A DNA stretch of 64,000 bases from JACVRW01 sp963820315. Lineage in GTDB: Bacteria; Actinomycetota; Thermoleophilia; Solirubrobacterales; Thermoleophilaceae. The notes under the pieces are model-generated. The model searched no databases. It saw nothing but the letters and a program-made list of their open reading frames with translations, and was not told where the DNA came from. Each line of letters starts with the position of its first letter. Position 1 is the first letter of the stretch. This document shows positions 37,249 to 46,548 of this stretch, piece after piece. The stretch is from assembly GCA_963820315.1 (NCBI GenBank), contig CAWFZK010000031.1, positions 62,001 through 126,000 of the forward strand. Reading direction: 5' to 3'. The position numbers and the translations under genes are program-made.

Positions 37249-39758
37249 TTCGTCGCCTTGCTTGCGCCCGGGAGCAGGCAGAGGTTCACGCGCTTGGGCC
37301 GTTTGCTCGAGCGCATCGTGAACGTCGTCTGCCGGCCGATGAAGCCCGGCTTGGTGATCTTGACGATCAGCTTCGTCCCGGCCCTGTGCCTGCGCTCGAC
37401 GGACTTGAAGCGGAGCGCGCGCCCCCTGCCGCGTTTGGACACCTTCTTGGGACAGCGCTTGCCCTTGCAGATGACCAGCACAGTCGTGCCCGCAGGGGCG
37501 TGGACACGCAGGAGCCGCACGGTCGTGACGCGGCCGGTGACGCTGCCGTTGATGTCGATCACGACGTCGGGGAGCAGCACGAGCGGGCGCGCGAGCACGT
37601 CGACCGCGCCGGAGGCGGTCGCAACCGCGCCCTTCGAATCGGTCACACGCAGCCGGATCTCGTGCCGGCCGGCGGTAGCGAACGTCTCCGAGACGAGCGG
37701 CCCAGATGCGTCGTCGAACTGACCGTCGGCATCAAGGTCCCACTGCTGGGACACGAGCGGCCCGTCCGGATCGATCGAGGTCGAGGAGATCGTCGTAGTA
37801 TCGCCGGTGAACGGGTTGCCCGGCGCGACGGTGAACCCGGCGCGCGGCGGCGCGTTCAGGAGGACCGTCGTCGTGACGATCGCGAAGCCCCCGCCCGCCT
37901 CGGTCACGCGCAGCGCCACGGACTTCGGCCCCGGGCTGTTGAACGCGTGAGTGACGGACGCTCCGCTTGCGTCCACGCCGAACTGCCCCGACAGGCTGAA
38001 GTCGAAGTCCCACTCGATGCTCTGAATCGCCTTGCCGGTGGGACTCGTCGCGGATGCGTTGAAAGTGATCGCCTCGCCGGGCACGGGCGCCTGCGGCGAG
38101 AACGCGATCGCGCCGGCGGGGATCGTGTTCTGCACGACCACGTTCCTCGTGATCTCGCGGGTGATTCCGCCGGTGTCGGTCACGCGGAGCCTGACCGGGT
38201 GCCCCGGATTCATGCTCGCCGTCGGGAACATCCGGTTCACGCTCAGACCGGTCTCGCCCTGCTCGCAGAAGTTGCCGTCGTTGTCGAGATCCCAGGAGTA
38301 GGTCAGTGCTGCCACCGAGTCGACGGCATCCGGGTCGGACGACGTCGACGAGAAGGTCGTGACCTGGTTGATCACCGGCGTGATCGGCTCGATCAGGAAG
38401 CTCCCCGTGGGCGCTGCATTGACCCGGAACGTCAGGGTCGTGGCGGTCCGGGCGCCGTCCGAGTCGGTGACGCGGAGGCCGACCGTCCGGGGCCCTGCGG
38501 GATAGCCGGCCTCGGGAGAGGGGACGGTCGCGCCGCTGAGCTCATACGTGCCGTCGTTGTCGAGGTCCCACTCGAAGCCGCTCAGGGCCCCTTCCGGGTC
38601 GACCGAGCCCGCGGCTGCCGGGGAGGGGGCGAGCGCCGGGCAGCCAGGCGCCGGCGCGGTGCCCGGAATCGCCAGAACCGCCCCCGAGCTGAAGTCGAAG
38701 GCCTGGCCGGCGAGCGGCACGGTGCGCCTCTGACCGGGTTCGGCCTCCGTGTTGGAGATATTGATGGCCGCGGTCGGCGGGGCGTTGATGCGAACCGTCT
38801 TCGTGACGGAGTTGGTCGCGCCGCTCGAGTCCTGCACCAGGAGCCCGACTGTCTTCGTGCCCGCGGTCCCGAACGAATGCTGGATGCTCGCACCGAGCCG
38901 GTCGTCGAACGCGCCGTCGTTGTCGAGATCCCAGCGCGCCAGGACGATCGTGTTGTCGCCGTTGGGGTCGGTCGACGTGGAGGCGAGGTTGATCGTTTCG
39001 CCGATGTCGGGAACGTCCGGCGTGACCGCGCTGGTGCCGAGGATCGTGAAGTTCGCCATCGGGGGCGAGTTGACGAACACGGGGACGGTGTGAGAGGTCG
39101 TGCGTTGCACCCCGTCGCCGTCGGTCACGCGGAGGCGGACCGTCTTGTCCCCACCGGTCGAGAAGCTCCACTGCTCGCTGGCATCGCTGCCGTCGTCGAA
39201 GGCGCCGTCGTTGTCGAGGTCCCATGCGTGCGAGACCGCGCCCTCGGGGTCGGTCGAGCTCGAGGTGAAGATGATCGTCTGGTTGGGGTTCGGCTCAGCG
39301 GGAGTGAAGCCGAATGCCGCCGTCGGCGGCGCGTTCACCCGCAGCTGTTGAGTCACGGTGGTGGTCTCGCCGCCCGGCGAGTCGGTGACTACGAGCGTCA
39401 CGGTTCTGACGCCGGCCGTGTCGTATTGGTGCGAGGGATTCGTTTCGCTTCCAGTGGTGCCGTCGCCGAAGTCCCAGGCCAACGTGTGGGTGTCGCCAAC
39501 GTCGTCGTCCGAGACCGTCGCGTCGAAGCTGACCGACTGTCCGATCTCCGGCACGCTGTCCGAGATCGTGAAACTCGCGCTCGGCGGGACGGCCATGACG
39601 ACCTGCGCGATCACCAAGCCGATTGCAGGCAGGCTTACAAGTGCTGCGGTACTTCCGATTGTTCTGCGAACCCCGGGCGACGCCGCCCCTCCCCTGCCCG
39701 TAACAAAGCGGCGGGCCCAGTGGCTCTTCCGCTTCGCCTGCTTCGGTAGGCGAATCAT
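37233..39758 (-). CDS. Secreted multi-PKD-domain surface protein
   Basis: 841 residues. A hydrophobic N-terminal signal/anchor (residues about 34-56) precedes roughly seven PKD/Ig-like repeats of about 90 residues. Repeat units carry variants of WDLDNDGAFDD and end in VRLRVTD or similar, the PKD beta-sandwich signature; DxDxDG-like loops suggest Ca2+. The last 100 residues form a different basic, Cys-bearing region (KGKRCPKKVSKRGRG, then CLLPGASKATKC). Surface adhesion or matrix binding is likely from the domain type. It leads an operon with the Pro-rich anchor and the pseudokinase. Confidence 0.82.
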   Translation of the reverse strand: MIRLPKQAKRKSHWARRFVTGRGGAASPGVRRTIGSTAALVSLPAIGLVIAQVVMAVPPSASFTISDSVPEIGQSVSFDATVSDDDVGDTHTLAWDFGDGTTGSETNPSHQYDTAGVRTVTLVVTDSPGGETTTVTQQLRVNAPPTAAFGFTPAEPNPNQTIIFTSSSTDPEGAVSHAWDLDNDGAFDDGSDASEQWSFSTGGDKTVRLRVTDGDGVQRTTSHTVPVFVNSPPMANFTILGTSAVTPDVPDIGETINLASTSTDPNGDNTIVLARWDLDNDGAFDDRLGASIQHSFGTAGTKTVGLLVQDSSGATNSVTKTVRINAPPTAAINISNTEAEPGQRRTVPLAGQAFDFSSGAVLAIPGTAPAPGCPALAPSPAAAGSVDPEGALSGFEWDLDNDGTYELSGATVPSPEAGYPAGPRTVGLRVTDSDGARTATTLTFRVNAAPTGSFLIEPITPVINQVTTFSSTSSDPDAVDSVAALTYSWDLDNDGNFCEQGETGLSVNRMFPTASMNPGHPVRLRVTDTGGITREITRNVVVQNTIPAGAIAFSPQAPVPGEAITFNASATSPTGKAIQSIEWDFDFSLSGQFGVDASGASVTHAFNSPGPKSVALRVTEAGGGFAIVTTTVLLNAPPRAGFTVAPGNPFTGDTTTISSTSIDPDGPLVSQQWDLDADGQFDDASGPLVSETFATAGRHEIRLRVTDSKGAVATASGAVDVLARPLVLLPDVVIDINGSVTGRVTTVRLLRVHAPAGTTVLVICKGKRCPKKVSKRGRGRALRFKSVERRHRAGTKLIVKITKPGFIGRQTTFTMRSSKRPKRVNLCLLPGASKATKCRAP

Positions 39759-39875
39759 TCGGGCTCACCCCTTAGGGCCAGGGTTCTGGTGTCCAGCGTA
39801 ACCCGGGTCTTGTATTCCTCGCCACTTGTCCCTGTGCGGGCCCGGCTCGATTGGCGCATTGGCCGTCGTAAGCGG
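39759..39875. other. Intergenic region before the PKD operon
   Basis: 117 bp between the recombinase-like stop and the PKD start. It should hold the promoter of the three-gene PKD operon, on the minus strand. No clear -35/-10 pair or repeat was recognised. Confidence 0.4.
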
Positions 39876-41010
39876 CTAGGGCCGCTTCGGTGACCGTTTG
39901 CGCACAGCTGGGAGATCGCTGACCCTGGATGAGCGGCTGGGGCGCTTGTAGCCCGCGGCGGTATGAACGCTCGATGGGCGCCACTTCGTCCCGCCGCGCT
40001 GGGTCGGCACGCCCTCCTTGTTCAGGGTGTCGGCGATCGCCTGCAGTGTCATGCCGTCGGCGCGCATCTTCGCGATGCGTTTGCGGATCGCATCCCAGTC
40101 GGGCCCCGCCCCGCCCGCCGAGCGGCGCTTGGCGCGCGCCGCCGCGAGGCCCTTGCGTGTGCGCTCGGACAGGCGTTCGTGCTCCATGCCCGCGACCGAC
40201 GCGAGCACGCGTGCGGTCATATGGCCTCCAGGGCGTGCAGTGTCGAGGTCGAGCTCGACCGCGATCAGGCGCACCTCGTTGCGCTCGAGCCATTGGACGA
40301 TCGTGCCGAGCTCGGCGACCGAGCGGCTCAGGCGCTGCAGACCCGTCACGACGAGGCAGGATGCGTCGCCCGCCGCGATCCGCTCGATCAGGAACGAGAG
40401 GCCGGCCCGGTCGAGCGCCTTGCCGTCCTTCGGCTCGCGCTCGCGCACCAGCTCGACCACCTCGATCCCATGGCGCGCGCAGTAGCGCTCGATCGCAAGA
40501 CGCTGCTCGTTCAGGGCGCTCTTGTCCGCGTCCGCAGGCGCGGTCGCGTAGCCGAGCGCGCGCACGGTGGCCTGGGCGGGGGCAGGTTTGGGCGCCGGCT
40601 CGGGCGGCGGCGCGGCGGGTGCCGGCGCCGCTGTACCGCGGCCCATCGCGAGGCCGCCCGCGCTCGCTGGCGGAGTCGAGCCCGACGTCAAGCGCGACCA
40701 GCCGCGCCTGACCCTTTTCGAGCCGGTCGAGGATCGTCTCGAGCTGCGCCGTCCGGCGGGTGAGACACTCGAGGTCGCTGACGATCAGGCAGGACGCCTC
40801 GCCCGAGTCGATCCGGTCCAGCACGCGCACGAGTCCCGGCTGGCCGGTCGCCTCCGCTCCCTCGGCCTGGTGGTCGCGCGCGACGTCGACGAGCCGCAGG
40901 TCCAGGCGCTCGCAGGCGCTTTCGATCGCCTCGAGCTGCTCCTTGATGCTCGGCCCGTCGAGCGGCTCGCCGGATGCGACGCTTGCATATCCGAGCGTCG
41001 GTGTCGACAT
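39876..41010 (-). CDS. Tandem serine-recombinase-like protein without catalytic serines, one frame break
   Basis: About 377 residues after repair. Two resolvase-type domains are in tandem: residues 1-112 (LGYASVASGEP, IVSDLECLTRR) and, after an Ala/Pro linker, a second (ALGYATAPADAD, LVVTGLQRLSRS, HMTARVLASVAGMEHERLSERTRKGL). In active resolvases the N-terminal motif is GYxRVS; here it is GYASVA and GYATAP, so both lose the nucleophilic Ser and the nearby Arg. A C-terminal DNA-binding helical region follows (GMTLQAIADTLNKEGVPTQRGGTKWRPSSV). The frame shifts near 40680 by one base. Likely a DNA-binding protein rather than an active recombinase. Confidence 0.72.
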
Positions 41011-41043
41011 GGCTCACGTACCAGCGTACCTGCCGCGAAACGC

Positions 41044-42310
41044 TCAGGCGAGCGGGTTGAAGACGAGCCCCGTCGGCACCTTGGGGTAGAAGTAGGTCGA
41101 CTTCGGGGGCATCGACTCGCCCGCCTCGGCCACCTCGCGCACCTGCTCGACCGGCGTCGCCCGCATGAAGAAGCCGGCGTCGGCGGCCCCGGACTCGACG
41201 CGGTCGATGGCGTCCTCGAGGTTCTTCGAGTAGTCGAGCCCGCGCAGATGCGAGATGTCGTCCTCGGACATCCGGAGCGCACCGCGCAGCACGATCGCCT
41301 CGAGCACGGCGGTGTCGAGCCGGCGGTACGGATCGGGCATCCCGGCGAGCGCTACGTCCGCGATCGACTGATCCTTCAGCGTCACCCGAAAGGGCTCCCT
41401 GTGGAAGCTGTCCATGTAGCCGAAGGCCACGCGGCCGTCCTCGCGTGGCTCGAGCTCGGACGGCGACGCGAGCCGCTCGACCTCGAAGTCGCGCAGCAGC
41501 GTGTCGCGGATCGCAAGCTGCTTGTCGCTGTCGTCCTTGAGGCCGGTCAGCAGGCGGTGGGTGGGGAAGACGAGCAGGCCCGGGTCGGAGAGCGAGCAGA
41601 GCAGCATCAGCACGTAGCGGTGATCGCCCTCACCGCCGATCTCCTCGGCGTAGACGCGCGCCGTCTCGTAGCGGTGATGGCCGTCCGCGATCAGGAGCTC
41701 GGCGCCGGGCGAGCGCCTCCTGCAACGGGCCGATCTCCTCGGTAACGCGCCAGAGGGTGTTGAGCGTGCCCTCGTGATCGGCGGCCGTCGCGAGCGGCTC
41801 ACCCGCCGTGGCCCGCTCGAGCGCGGCGGTCGCGGCGCCGCCCGGGTCGGCGAACAGGCTGAAGATGGGGGAGAGGTTGGCGCGCGTGGCGCGCGTGAGG
41901 CGCAGCCGGTCCTCCTTGGGCCCGGGGTGGGTGCGCTCGTGCGGACGGATCCGTCCCGGGCCGTACTCCTCTATCCGCACGCGCGCGAAGAAGCCGGTCC
42001 GCACGCGCGCCGAGCCGTCCGGCCCCGTGTACTCCTGGCGAAGCGCCCACATGGCGGGCTCGTCCTCGCGCACCAGCACACCCGCGTCAAGCCAGTCGCG
42101 CATCGTCGCCGCCGCGTGCTCGTATCGGTCGCCGCCTCCTGGCGGGGGCTCGGGCAGGTCGATCTCGACGACGTTGTGCGGACTGCGCGCAACGAGCTCC
42201 GCGCGCAGCTCGTCGTCGATCACGTCGTAGGGAGGCGCGATCACGTCCTCGAGCGGCCCCGCCGCCGAGGGCTCATAGCGGAGAGTGCGGAACGGCTGGA
42301 CGTCGGCCAT
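41044..42310 (-). CDS. DUF1015 family protein, one frame break
   Basis: About 421 residues when joined. The start MADVQPFRTLRYEP at 42310 and VIAPPYDVI are the DUF1015 N-terminal hallmark. GRIRPHERTHPGPKEDRL, then LIADGHHRYETARVY (the conserved GHHRYE motif) and FYPKVPTGLVFNPL end it. A frame break near 41713 (surplus base before CCCGGCGCC) separates the halves. Function of the family is not known; it is sometimes linked to serine or phosphoserine handling. It starts 66 bp from tRNA-Pro. Confidence 0.82.
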
Positions 42311-42376
42311 CGCGACGGGCCACCCTACTCGACGCTGCCTCGACGGCCCGGCGCCACGGTTACACTCGCCGAGCAA

Positions 42377-42450
42377 CGGGGTGTGGCGCAACCTGGTAGC
42401 GCGCCGCCTTTGGGTGGCGGAGGTTCCCGGTTCAAATCCGGGCACCCCGA
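42377..42450 (+). tRNA. tRNA-Pro (TGG anticodon)
   Basis: 74 bases. The acceptor stem CGGGGTG pairs with CACCCCG, discriminator A. The anticodon arm is CCGCC-TTTGGGT-GGCGG with anticodon TGG. The T arm is CCCGG-TTCAAAT-CCGGG. CCA is not encoded. The membrane-protein gene starts 6 bp downstream. Confidence 0.96.
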
Positions 42451-42455
42451 TCGTC

Positions 42456-42905
42456 ATGACAGAGACTCACGCCGGCGAGCGCCCGGGCGGGCGCGCCAAG
42501 CCCATCCTTCTGGCGGCCCTGATGGCGTTCCTCGCGCTCAACGTCTGGACCGGCAGCCCGCTGCTGGCGCTCTGGATCGGATCGCGCATCCAGGGTGAGG
42601 AGAGCCAACCGTCGATGGGTGCCTACGCCGCCGTGATCGTGTGCCTGGTCGCTTTCAGCTGGGGGCTCTACCAGCTGCTCAAGCTGACAATGGCCGCCTA
42701 CCAGGAGGCAACCGGCACGCAGCCCACGGTCCGCACCCACGCGCCCTGGCTGCGCAGCATGCGCGGCGAGCGGCCGGAGCAAAGCCGCAGCGCCGCGCGC
42801 ATCTCCGGGGCGGAGAAGATCGTGGTCGTAAGCGTGATCATCGCGGCGATCGTCTTCGAGATCTGGTTCTTCTTCCTCTCCGGCTCCTCGATCGGCGGCG
42901 GCTGA
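42456..42905 (+). CDS. Small membrane protein, three predicted TM segments
   Basis: 149 residues from ATG 42456 (an upstream in-frame extension would read through the tRNA). Hydrophobic segments are PILLAALMAFLALNVW/LLALWIGS, AYAAVIVCLVAFSWGLYQLL and VVSVIIAAIVFEIWFFFL. The loop between the last two has charged residues. No family recognised. Confidence 0.65.
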   Translation: MTETHAGERPGGRAKPILLAALMAFLALNVWTGSPLLALWIGSRIQGEESQPSMGAYAAVIVCLVAFSWGLYQLLKLTMAAYQEATGTQPTVRTHAPWLRSMRGERPEQSRSAARISGAEKIVVVSVIIAAIVFEIWFFFLSGSSIGGG

Positions 42906-42961
42906 GCGCCGCTCCGACCTCGTCAAGGACGGGCACCGCGCCTAGGCTTTGCCCGGTATCC

Positions 42962-43034
42962 GCCCCGGTAGCTCAGTGGACAGAGCGGCGGCCTTCTAAG
43001 CCGCGGGTCGCAGGTTCGAATCCTGCCCGGGGCG
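42962..43034 (+). tRNA. tRNA-Arg (TCT anticodon)
   Basis: 73 bases. Acceptor stem GCCCCGG pairs with CCGGGGC, discriminator G. Anticodon arm GCGGC-CTTCTAA-GCCGC, anticodon TCT. T arm CAGG-TTCGAAT-CCTG. CCA not encoded. It decodes the rare AGA codon. Confidence 0.96.
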
Positions 43035-43101
43035 CTCGCATAACAGCCTGCCGCAGTAGCAGCAGCTGTCGTCATGCCGGCGTTGCTCCTGTCGAAAACC
43101 A

Positions 43102-43128
43102 GGAACGCCGCTCAAAGAGCGGCGCTCC
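43102..43128. terminator. Strong hairpin downstream of tRNA-Arg
   Basis: CGCCGCTC-AAA-GAGCGGCG, an 8-bp perfect stem, lengthened by GGA/TCC flanks. It lies 68 bp after the tRNA. There is no T-tract. It probably ends tRNA transcription or transcription from the small minus-strand gene. Confidence 0.45.
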
Positions 43129-43156
43129 CACACTCGGCTTGGGATTTCTCGACCGG

Positions 43157-43273
43157 CTAGCTCGGCTCCGCCGGTTCGCCCGGCTCGCCCGGTGACGTGC
43201 CCGGCTGATCGGGCACCTCCGGCGGCGGCTTCTCGTCCGGCGGTGCCTGTGGGTCTGTCTCAGGGGTTTCCAT
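43157..43273 (-). CDS. Possible 38-residue Pro/Glu-rich peptide
   Basis: Short open frame starting METPETDPQAPPDEKPPPE, with no hydrophobic segment, acidic and proline-rich. It lies in the 286-bp gap between tRNA-Arg and the TolB-like gene. No clear ribosome site. It is listed because its composition is regular and protein-like; it may still be chance. Confidence 0.3.
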   Translation of the reverse strand: METPETDPQAPPDEKPPPEVPDQPGTSPGEPGEPAEPS

Positions 43274-43320
43274 ATTGGCCCGCTACCCAATCGCTCTCGT
43301 CGCAACCTCCTGCTGTCATG

Positions 43321-44036
43321 TCAGTCGTCGTGGTGGTGGCGTCGGCGGACGGCCGGCCCCCAGTCGGCCTTGTTGTCCCAGGCCCCTTGGGTGATCTGCC
43401 GGGGCTTGGCGCCGGTCACCCAGGCGGTCCAGATGCTCGACTTGAGGGCGTCGTCGGGGTTGCCGTCGGGCCCCAGCGGCCAGCGCGTGTAGGCGACGCG
43501 GGTGCCGTCCGGGGAGAACGACGGGTTGCCGTAGTGGCTGTCGCCGTCGCCGCGCACGATCACATGCTTGTGCGACCCGTTGGCCAGCATGACGATGATG
43601 TGCCCGACGTTGGGCGCAAACGTGTTGTCGTGGCTGTCGAACACGATCACCAGTCCGCTCGGGTGCCAGTCCGGCGCGGAGCCGTTGAGCTCGGGGCCGA
43701 CGGGCAACCGCAGGCCGGTGCCGTTCTTGCGAGGCAGATCCCGCCCACGCCGTCGACGTCCGAGTCGATCGCCAGCGTGCGCCCATCCGGGGAGAACGCC
43801 GGGTCGAACGAGCCGTTGGGAAGGAAGTTGGTGATCTGGCGCGCGTTGGTGCCGTCGGCGTCGGTCAGCCAGACCTGCGGCGGGTCGCTCTCATCGCCCT
43901 CGAAGTCAAAGCGCTGGAACGCCAGCGTACGGCCGTCCGGCGAATGGTCGGAGAGCTCGCTGAACGTGTCCAAGCCGAAGTTCGTGACCTGGAACAGGCC
44001 CGAGCCGTCGGCGCTCACGTCGAACAAGTCGGTCAC
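43321..44036 (-). CDS. TolB/PD40-like beta-propeller protein, one frame break
   Basis: About 238 residues after joining. Blades carry the WD40-like PD40 pattern: SDHSPDGRTLAFQRFDF, DPAFSPDGRTLAIDSD, then SAPDWHPSGLVIVFDSHD, NPSFSPDGTRVAYTRW, ending in TQGAWDNKADWGP. The frame breaks near 43730 (needs two bases skipped or one added). There are only about four blades and no signal peptide, so the gene may be truncated at its 5' end. The GTG at 44036 overlaps the YcaQ-like stop (GTGA). Confidence 0.65.
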
Positions 44037-45298
44037 GGCCGCGCGTCCACCGCTTTGGCCAGCTTCCCGGCGAGGTCCCCATTCCTCGCCACCGAGACGC
44101 GTTCCAGCTCGAGCCAGCCGGCGAGCAACCGCAGCTCGTCCGCCAGCTCCCGGGCCACCGCGCCGGGATCAGCCCCCGGCTCGGCGAACGCGCCGAGCAC
44201 CCGCAGCACCCCCGCCTGCCGGCTGCCCTTGACGTCGACCCGCGCCACCAGGCGATCGCCGAGGAGGAACGGAAGCACGTAGTAACCATGGACCCGCTTC
44301 GCCTTTGGTGTGTAGAGCTCGATGCGGTAGCGGAAACCGAAAAGCCGTTCGGTACGCCGCCGCGACCAGATCAGCGGGTCGAAGGGCCCCAGCAAGGCGC
44401 GCGCTTCACGTTCGGGCGCCGGCAGCCGCTCCGCCGCGACGTAGGCCGGGGCGCTCCAGCCCTCGACTCGGGTCGGCGTAAGGGTGCCGACCTCGACCAG
44501 CTCCGCCAGGCGCGCCTTCGACTCCGCCCGCGGCAGGCGGAAATAGTCACCGAGGTCAGGCTCAGTCGCGACGCCGAGGCGTGCTGCCGCGATCAGCAGC
44601 AGCCGGCGCTGCGCCTCGTCCTCGGCCGGAGTCGGGGCGTCGAGTACGGCCTCGGGCAACACCCGCTCGGGCAGGTCGTAGTGACGCTCGAAACGGACGC
44701 GATGGGCGGCGTACACGCGGCCCGCGAAGAAGAGGTAGTCGAGCGCGATCTTGCCCTCGCTCCAGTTGTACCAGCGGTTTCTCGGCTTGCGCACCGGCGT
44801 GCCGACCTCGGCCGCGCGGATCGGGCCCCGCTCTTCCACTGTGCGCAGAACCGACTCGAGCAGCTCGGGCTTCTCCGCGGCCAGTAGGCGCGCCGGTTTC
44901 TCGGTGAGCTTCTCTGCCCGCGCCATTCGCCAGCGCAGCAGCGGCTGCAGTTCGACTGGCAGCAGCGAAGCTTCGTGCCCCCAGTACTCGAACAGGCGGC
45001 GCACGCGCCCGGCCCGCGTTGCGGGTCCGGCGGCGGTGTCGGCATGCGCGGCCAGGCGGTCAAGGGTGGCCCGTGGGTAGGGACCGAGCCGGGAGAAGAG
45101 CGGCAAGTAATGGGAGCGGCAGAGGACGTTGACCGAGTCCAACTGCAGCAGGCCGACGTCGTCGATCGCACGCCGCAGGTGGCGGACGTCGATCCGCCCG
45201 TTCGGCCGCGGTAGGCCGATGCCCTGCGCGGCGAGTGCGACGCCGCGCGCCTCCGCCGCGCTCAGCTCGATCTCGGCGCCGGCGTCCACCGTCTTCAT
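44033..45298 (-). CDS. YcaQ-type winged-helix DNA glycosylase
   Basis: 421 residues from ATG 45298; a more upstream start would add 20 residues without family match. Signatures of the HTH_42/YcaQ family are LLQLDSVNVLCRSHYLPLFSRLG, EYWGHEASLLP, RWYNWSEGKIALDYLF and LLGPFDPLIWSRRRTERLFGF. Members remove DNA interstrand crosslinks or alkyl lesions. Cytoplasmic. Confidence 0.88.
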   Translation of the reverse strand: MKTVDAGAEIELSAAEARGVALAAQGIGLPRPNGRIDVRHLRRAIDDVGLLQLDSVNVLCRSHYLPLFSRLGPYPRATLDRLAAHADTAAGPATRAGRVRRLFEYWGHEASLLPVELQPLLRWRMARAEKLTEKPARLLAAEKPELLESVLRTVEERGPIRAAEVGTPVRKPRNRWYNWSEGKIALDYLFFAGRVYAAHRVRFERHYDLPERVLPEAVLDAPTPAEDEAQRRLLLIAAARLGVATEPDLGDYFRLPRAESKARLAELVEVGTLTPTRVEGWSAPAYVAAERLPAPEREARALLGPFDPLIWSRRRTERLFGFRYRIELYTPKAKRVHGYYVLPFLLGDRLVARVDVKGSRQAGVLRVLGAFAEPGADPGAVARELADELRLLAGWLELERVSVARNGDLAGKLAKAVDARP

Positions 45299-45816
45299 GA
45301 TGGCGTGAGTCGAGGCGTCACTACCACCCTGGTGGACGGCGCTAAGGAGTCCGCCCACGGGATCAGTGACCGAGAGCCCGGCGCAAGGGCGAGTGTGCTT
45401 GGAGGCAGATGCAGGACTGCCGGTAACAGGCGATTGCGCAAGCGAGTTGACTTAGGCCTCCGTCCCGTCGGCGCCCCTGCTCTGCATTAGGTCATGCCTA
45501 TGCACCACGTGGTGGTCCGGCGGATTGTGTGGCGCTGGGCAATCGGTCCCGGGCAGGAGCGCCTGAGTCCGCCCGGGAGGCCCTCGCCTACGCCTGCACA
45601 TGGGCGTGGCGCGGTCCCGGTTGTTACCCCCTCACCGGCACACATCACCGAACCAGTGTTACGGCACACCGCCCTCGGGCAGTGCTCTCGGGACGGGCTC
45701 CACGCGACGGTGTGCCGGCAGCGGTTCCTTTCCTGGCCCTCGGTGGGCCTGACCGATGATTTTTGCGCGCCGTGCTGGTCTGTACGCCGAATACCGACTC
45801 ACGGGAGGCTGACGCC
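45299..45816. other. 518-bp gap with no supported gene
   Basis: No reading frame with a protein-like sequence was found on either strand. A 12-bp palindrome, CACCAC-GTGGTG, lies at 45503-45514. The 3' part holds the ribosome site (GGGAGG at about 45803) of the reductase gene. The base pattern seems less codon-like than its neighbours, and may be foreign DNA or a decayed gene. Confidence 0.5.
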
Positions 45817-46380
45817 ATGCGGAAACTGACCTTTGGCATGAACCTGAGCCTGGACGGCTACATCGCCGCGCCCGGCGACGACCTCGGCTGGGGCGTGCCG
45901 AGCGACGAGCTGTTCCAGTGGTGGTCCGACCGGGTGGGGGCGACAGGCCTGGCGCTGTACGGGCGCAAGCTGTGGGAGACGATGAGCTCCCACTGGCCGA
46001 CCGCCGACAAGCAGCCGGGCGCCACACCGGCGCAGATCGAGTTCGCCAGCCGCTGGCGGGACATGCCGAAGGTGGTGTTCTCCTCGACGACCAGCACGGT
46101 CGACTGGAACACCCGTCTGGTCACCGGCGACGCGGTCACCGAGATCACCAGGCTCAAGGCCGACGACGGCGGCCCCATGGACATCGGCGGCGCCACACTC
46201 GCCGCGGCGGCCATGCGGGCCGGGCTGATCGACGAGTACGCGATCGTCACCCACCCGGTCCTGGTGGGCGGCGGCACGCCGTTCTTCACGGCCCTGGACA
46301 ACTGGGTGAACCTGAACCTGGCGGAGACCCGGACGTTTCCCGACGGCGTGCTGCTGACCAGGTACGAGACCAGGCGCTGA
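45817..46380 (+). CDS. Dihydrofolate-reductase-family protein (RibD C-terminal-like)
   Basis: 187 residues from the ATG with a GGGAGG ribosome site. The sequence MNLSLDGYIA, LYGRKLWETM, VVFSST and the DIGGATLAAAAMRAGLIDEYAIVTHPVLVGGG core match the bacterial RibD-C/DHFR-like group of stress or resistance reductases. Leucine codons are CTG in 15 of 18 cases, unlike neighbouring genes, which use much CTC. That, with the empty region upstream, hints at recent transfer. Confidence 0.85.
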   Translation: MRKLTFGMNLSLDGYIAAPGDDLGWGVPSDELFQWWSDRVGATGLALYGRKLWETMSSHWPTADKQPGATPAQIEFASRWRDMPKVVFSSTTSTVDWNTRLVTGDAVTEITRLKADDGGPMDIGGATLAAAAMRAGLIDEYAIVTHPVLVGGGTPFFTALDNWVNLNLAETRTFPDGVLLTRYETRR

Positions 46381-46548
46381 ATACCCGCCCTCGGATCGGC
46401 GCGGGCTTCGGGCCGCCCAAGGATCTCGTGGCTGTGTTCCGAGGCGATCGTGACGTCCCTGCCGGATCCTGTTCTTCACCGCAGACGATCGGCTTTGGCG
46501 GTCGAAGGTCAGCTCCCCCGGTGCTTGCTTGAGGAGTACCTTGCGGCT

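Noticed and set aside
37179..39749. 856-codon open frame on the plus strand opposite the PKD gene
   Set aside because: Arg/Ala/Val-rich shadow of a high-GC gene; the minus-strand frame has clear PKD repeats and a signal segment.
43102..43128. Integron attC-like or phage attachment site next to tRNA-Arg
   Set aside because: Only a simple hairpin; no integrase gene and no duplicated tRNA 3' end was found.
45487..45829. Short open frames in the 45.3-45.8 kb gap
   Set aside because: Composition is not protein-like, no ribosome site, no motif on either strand.
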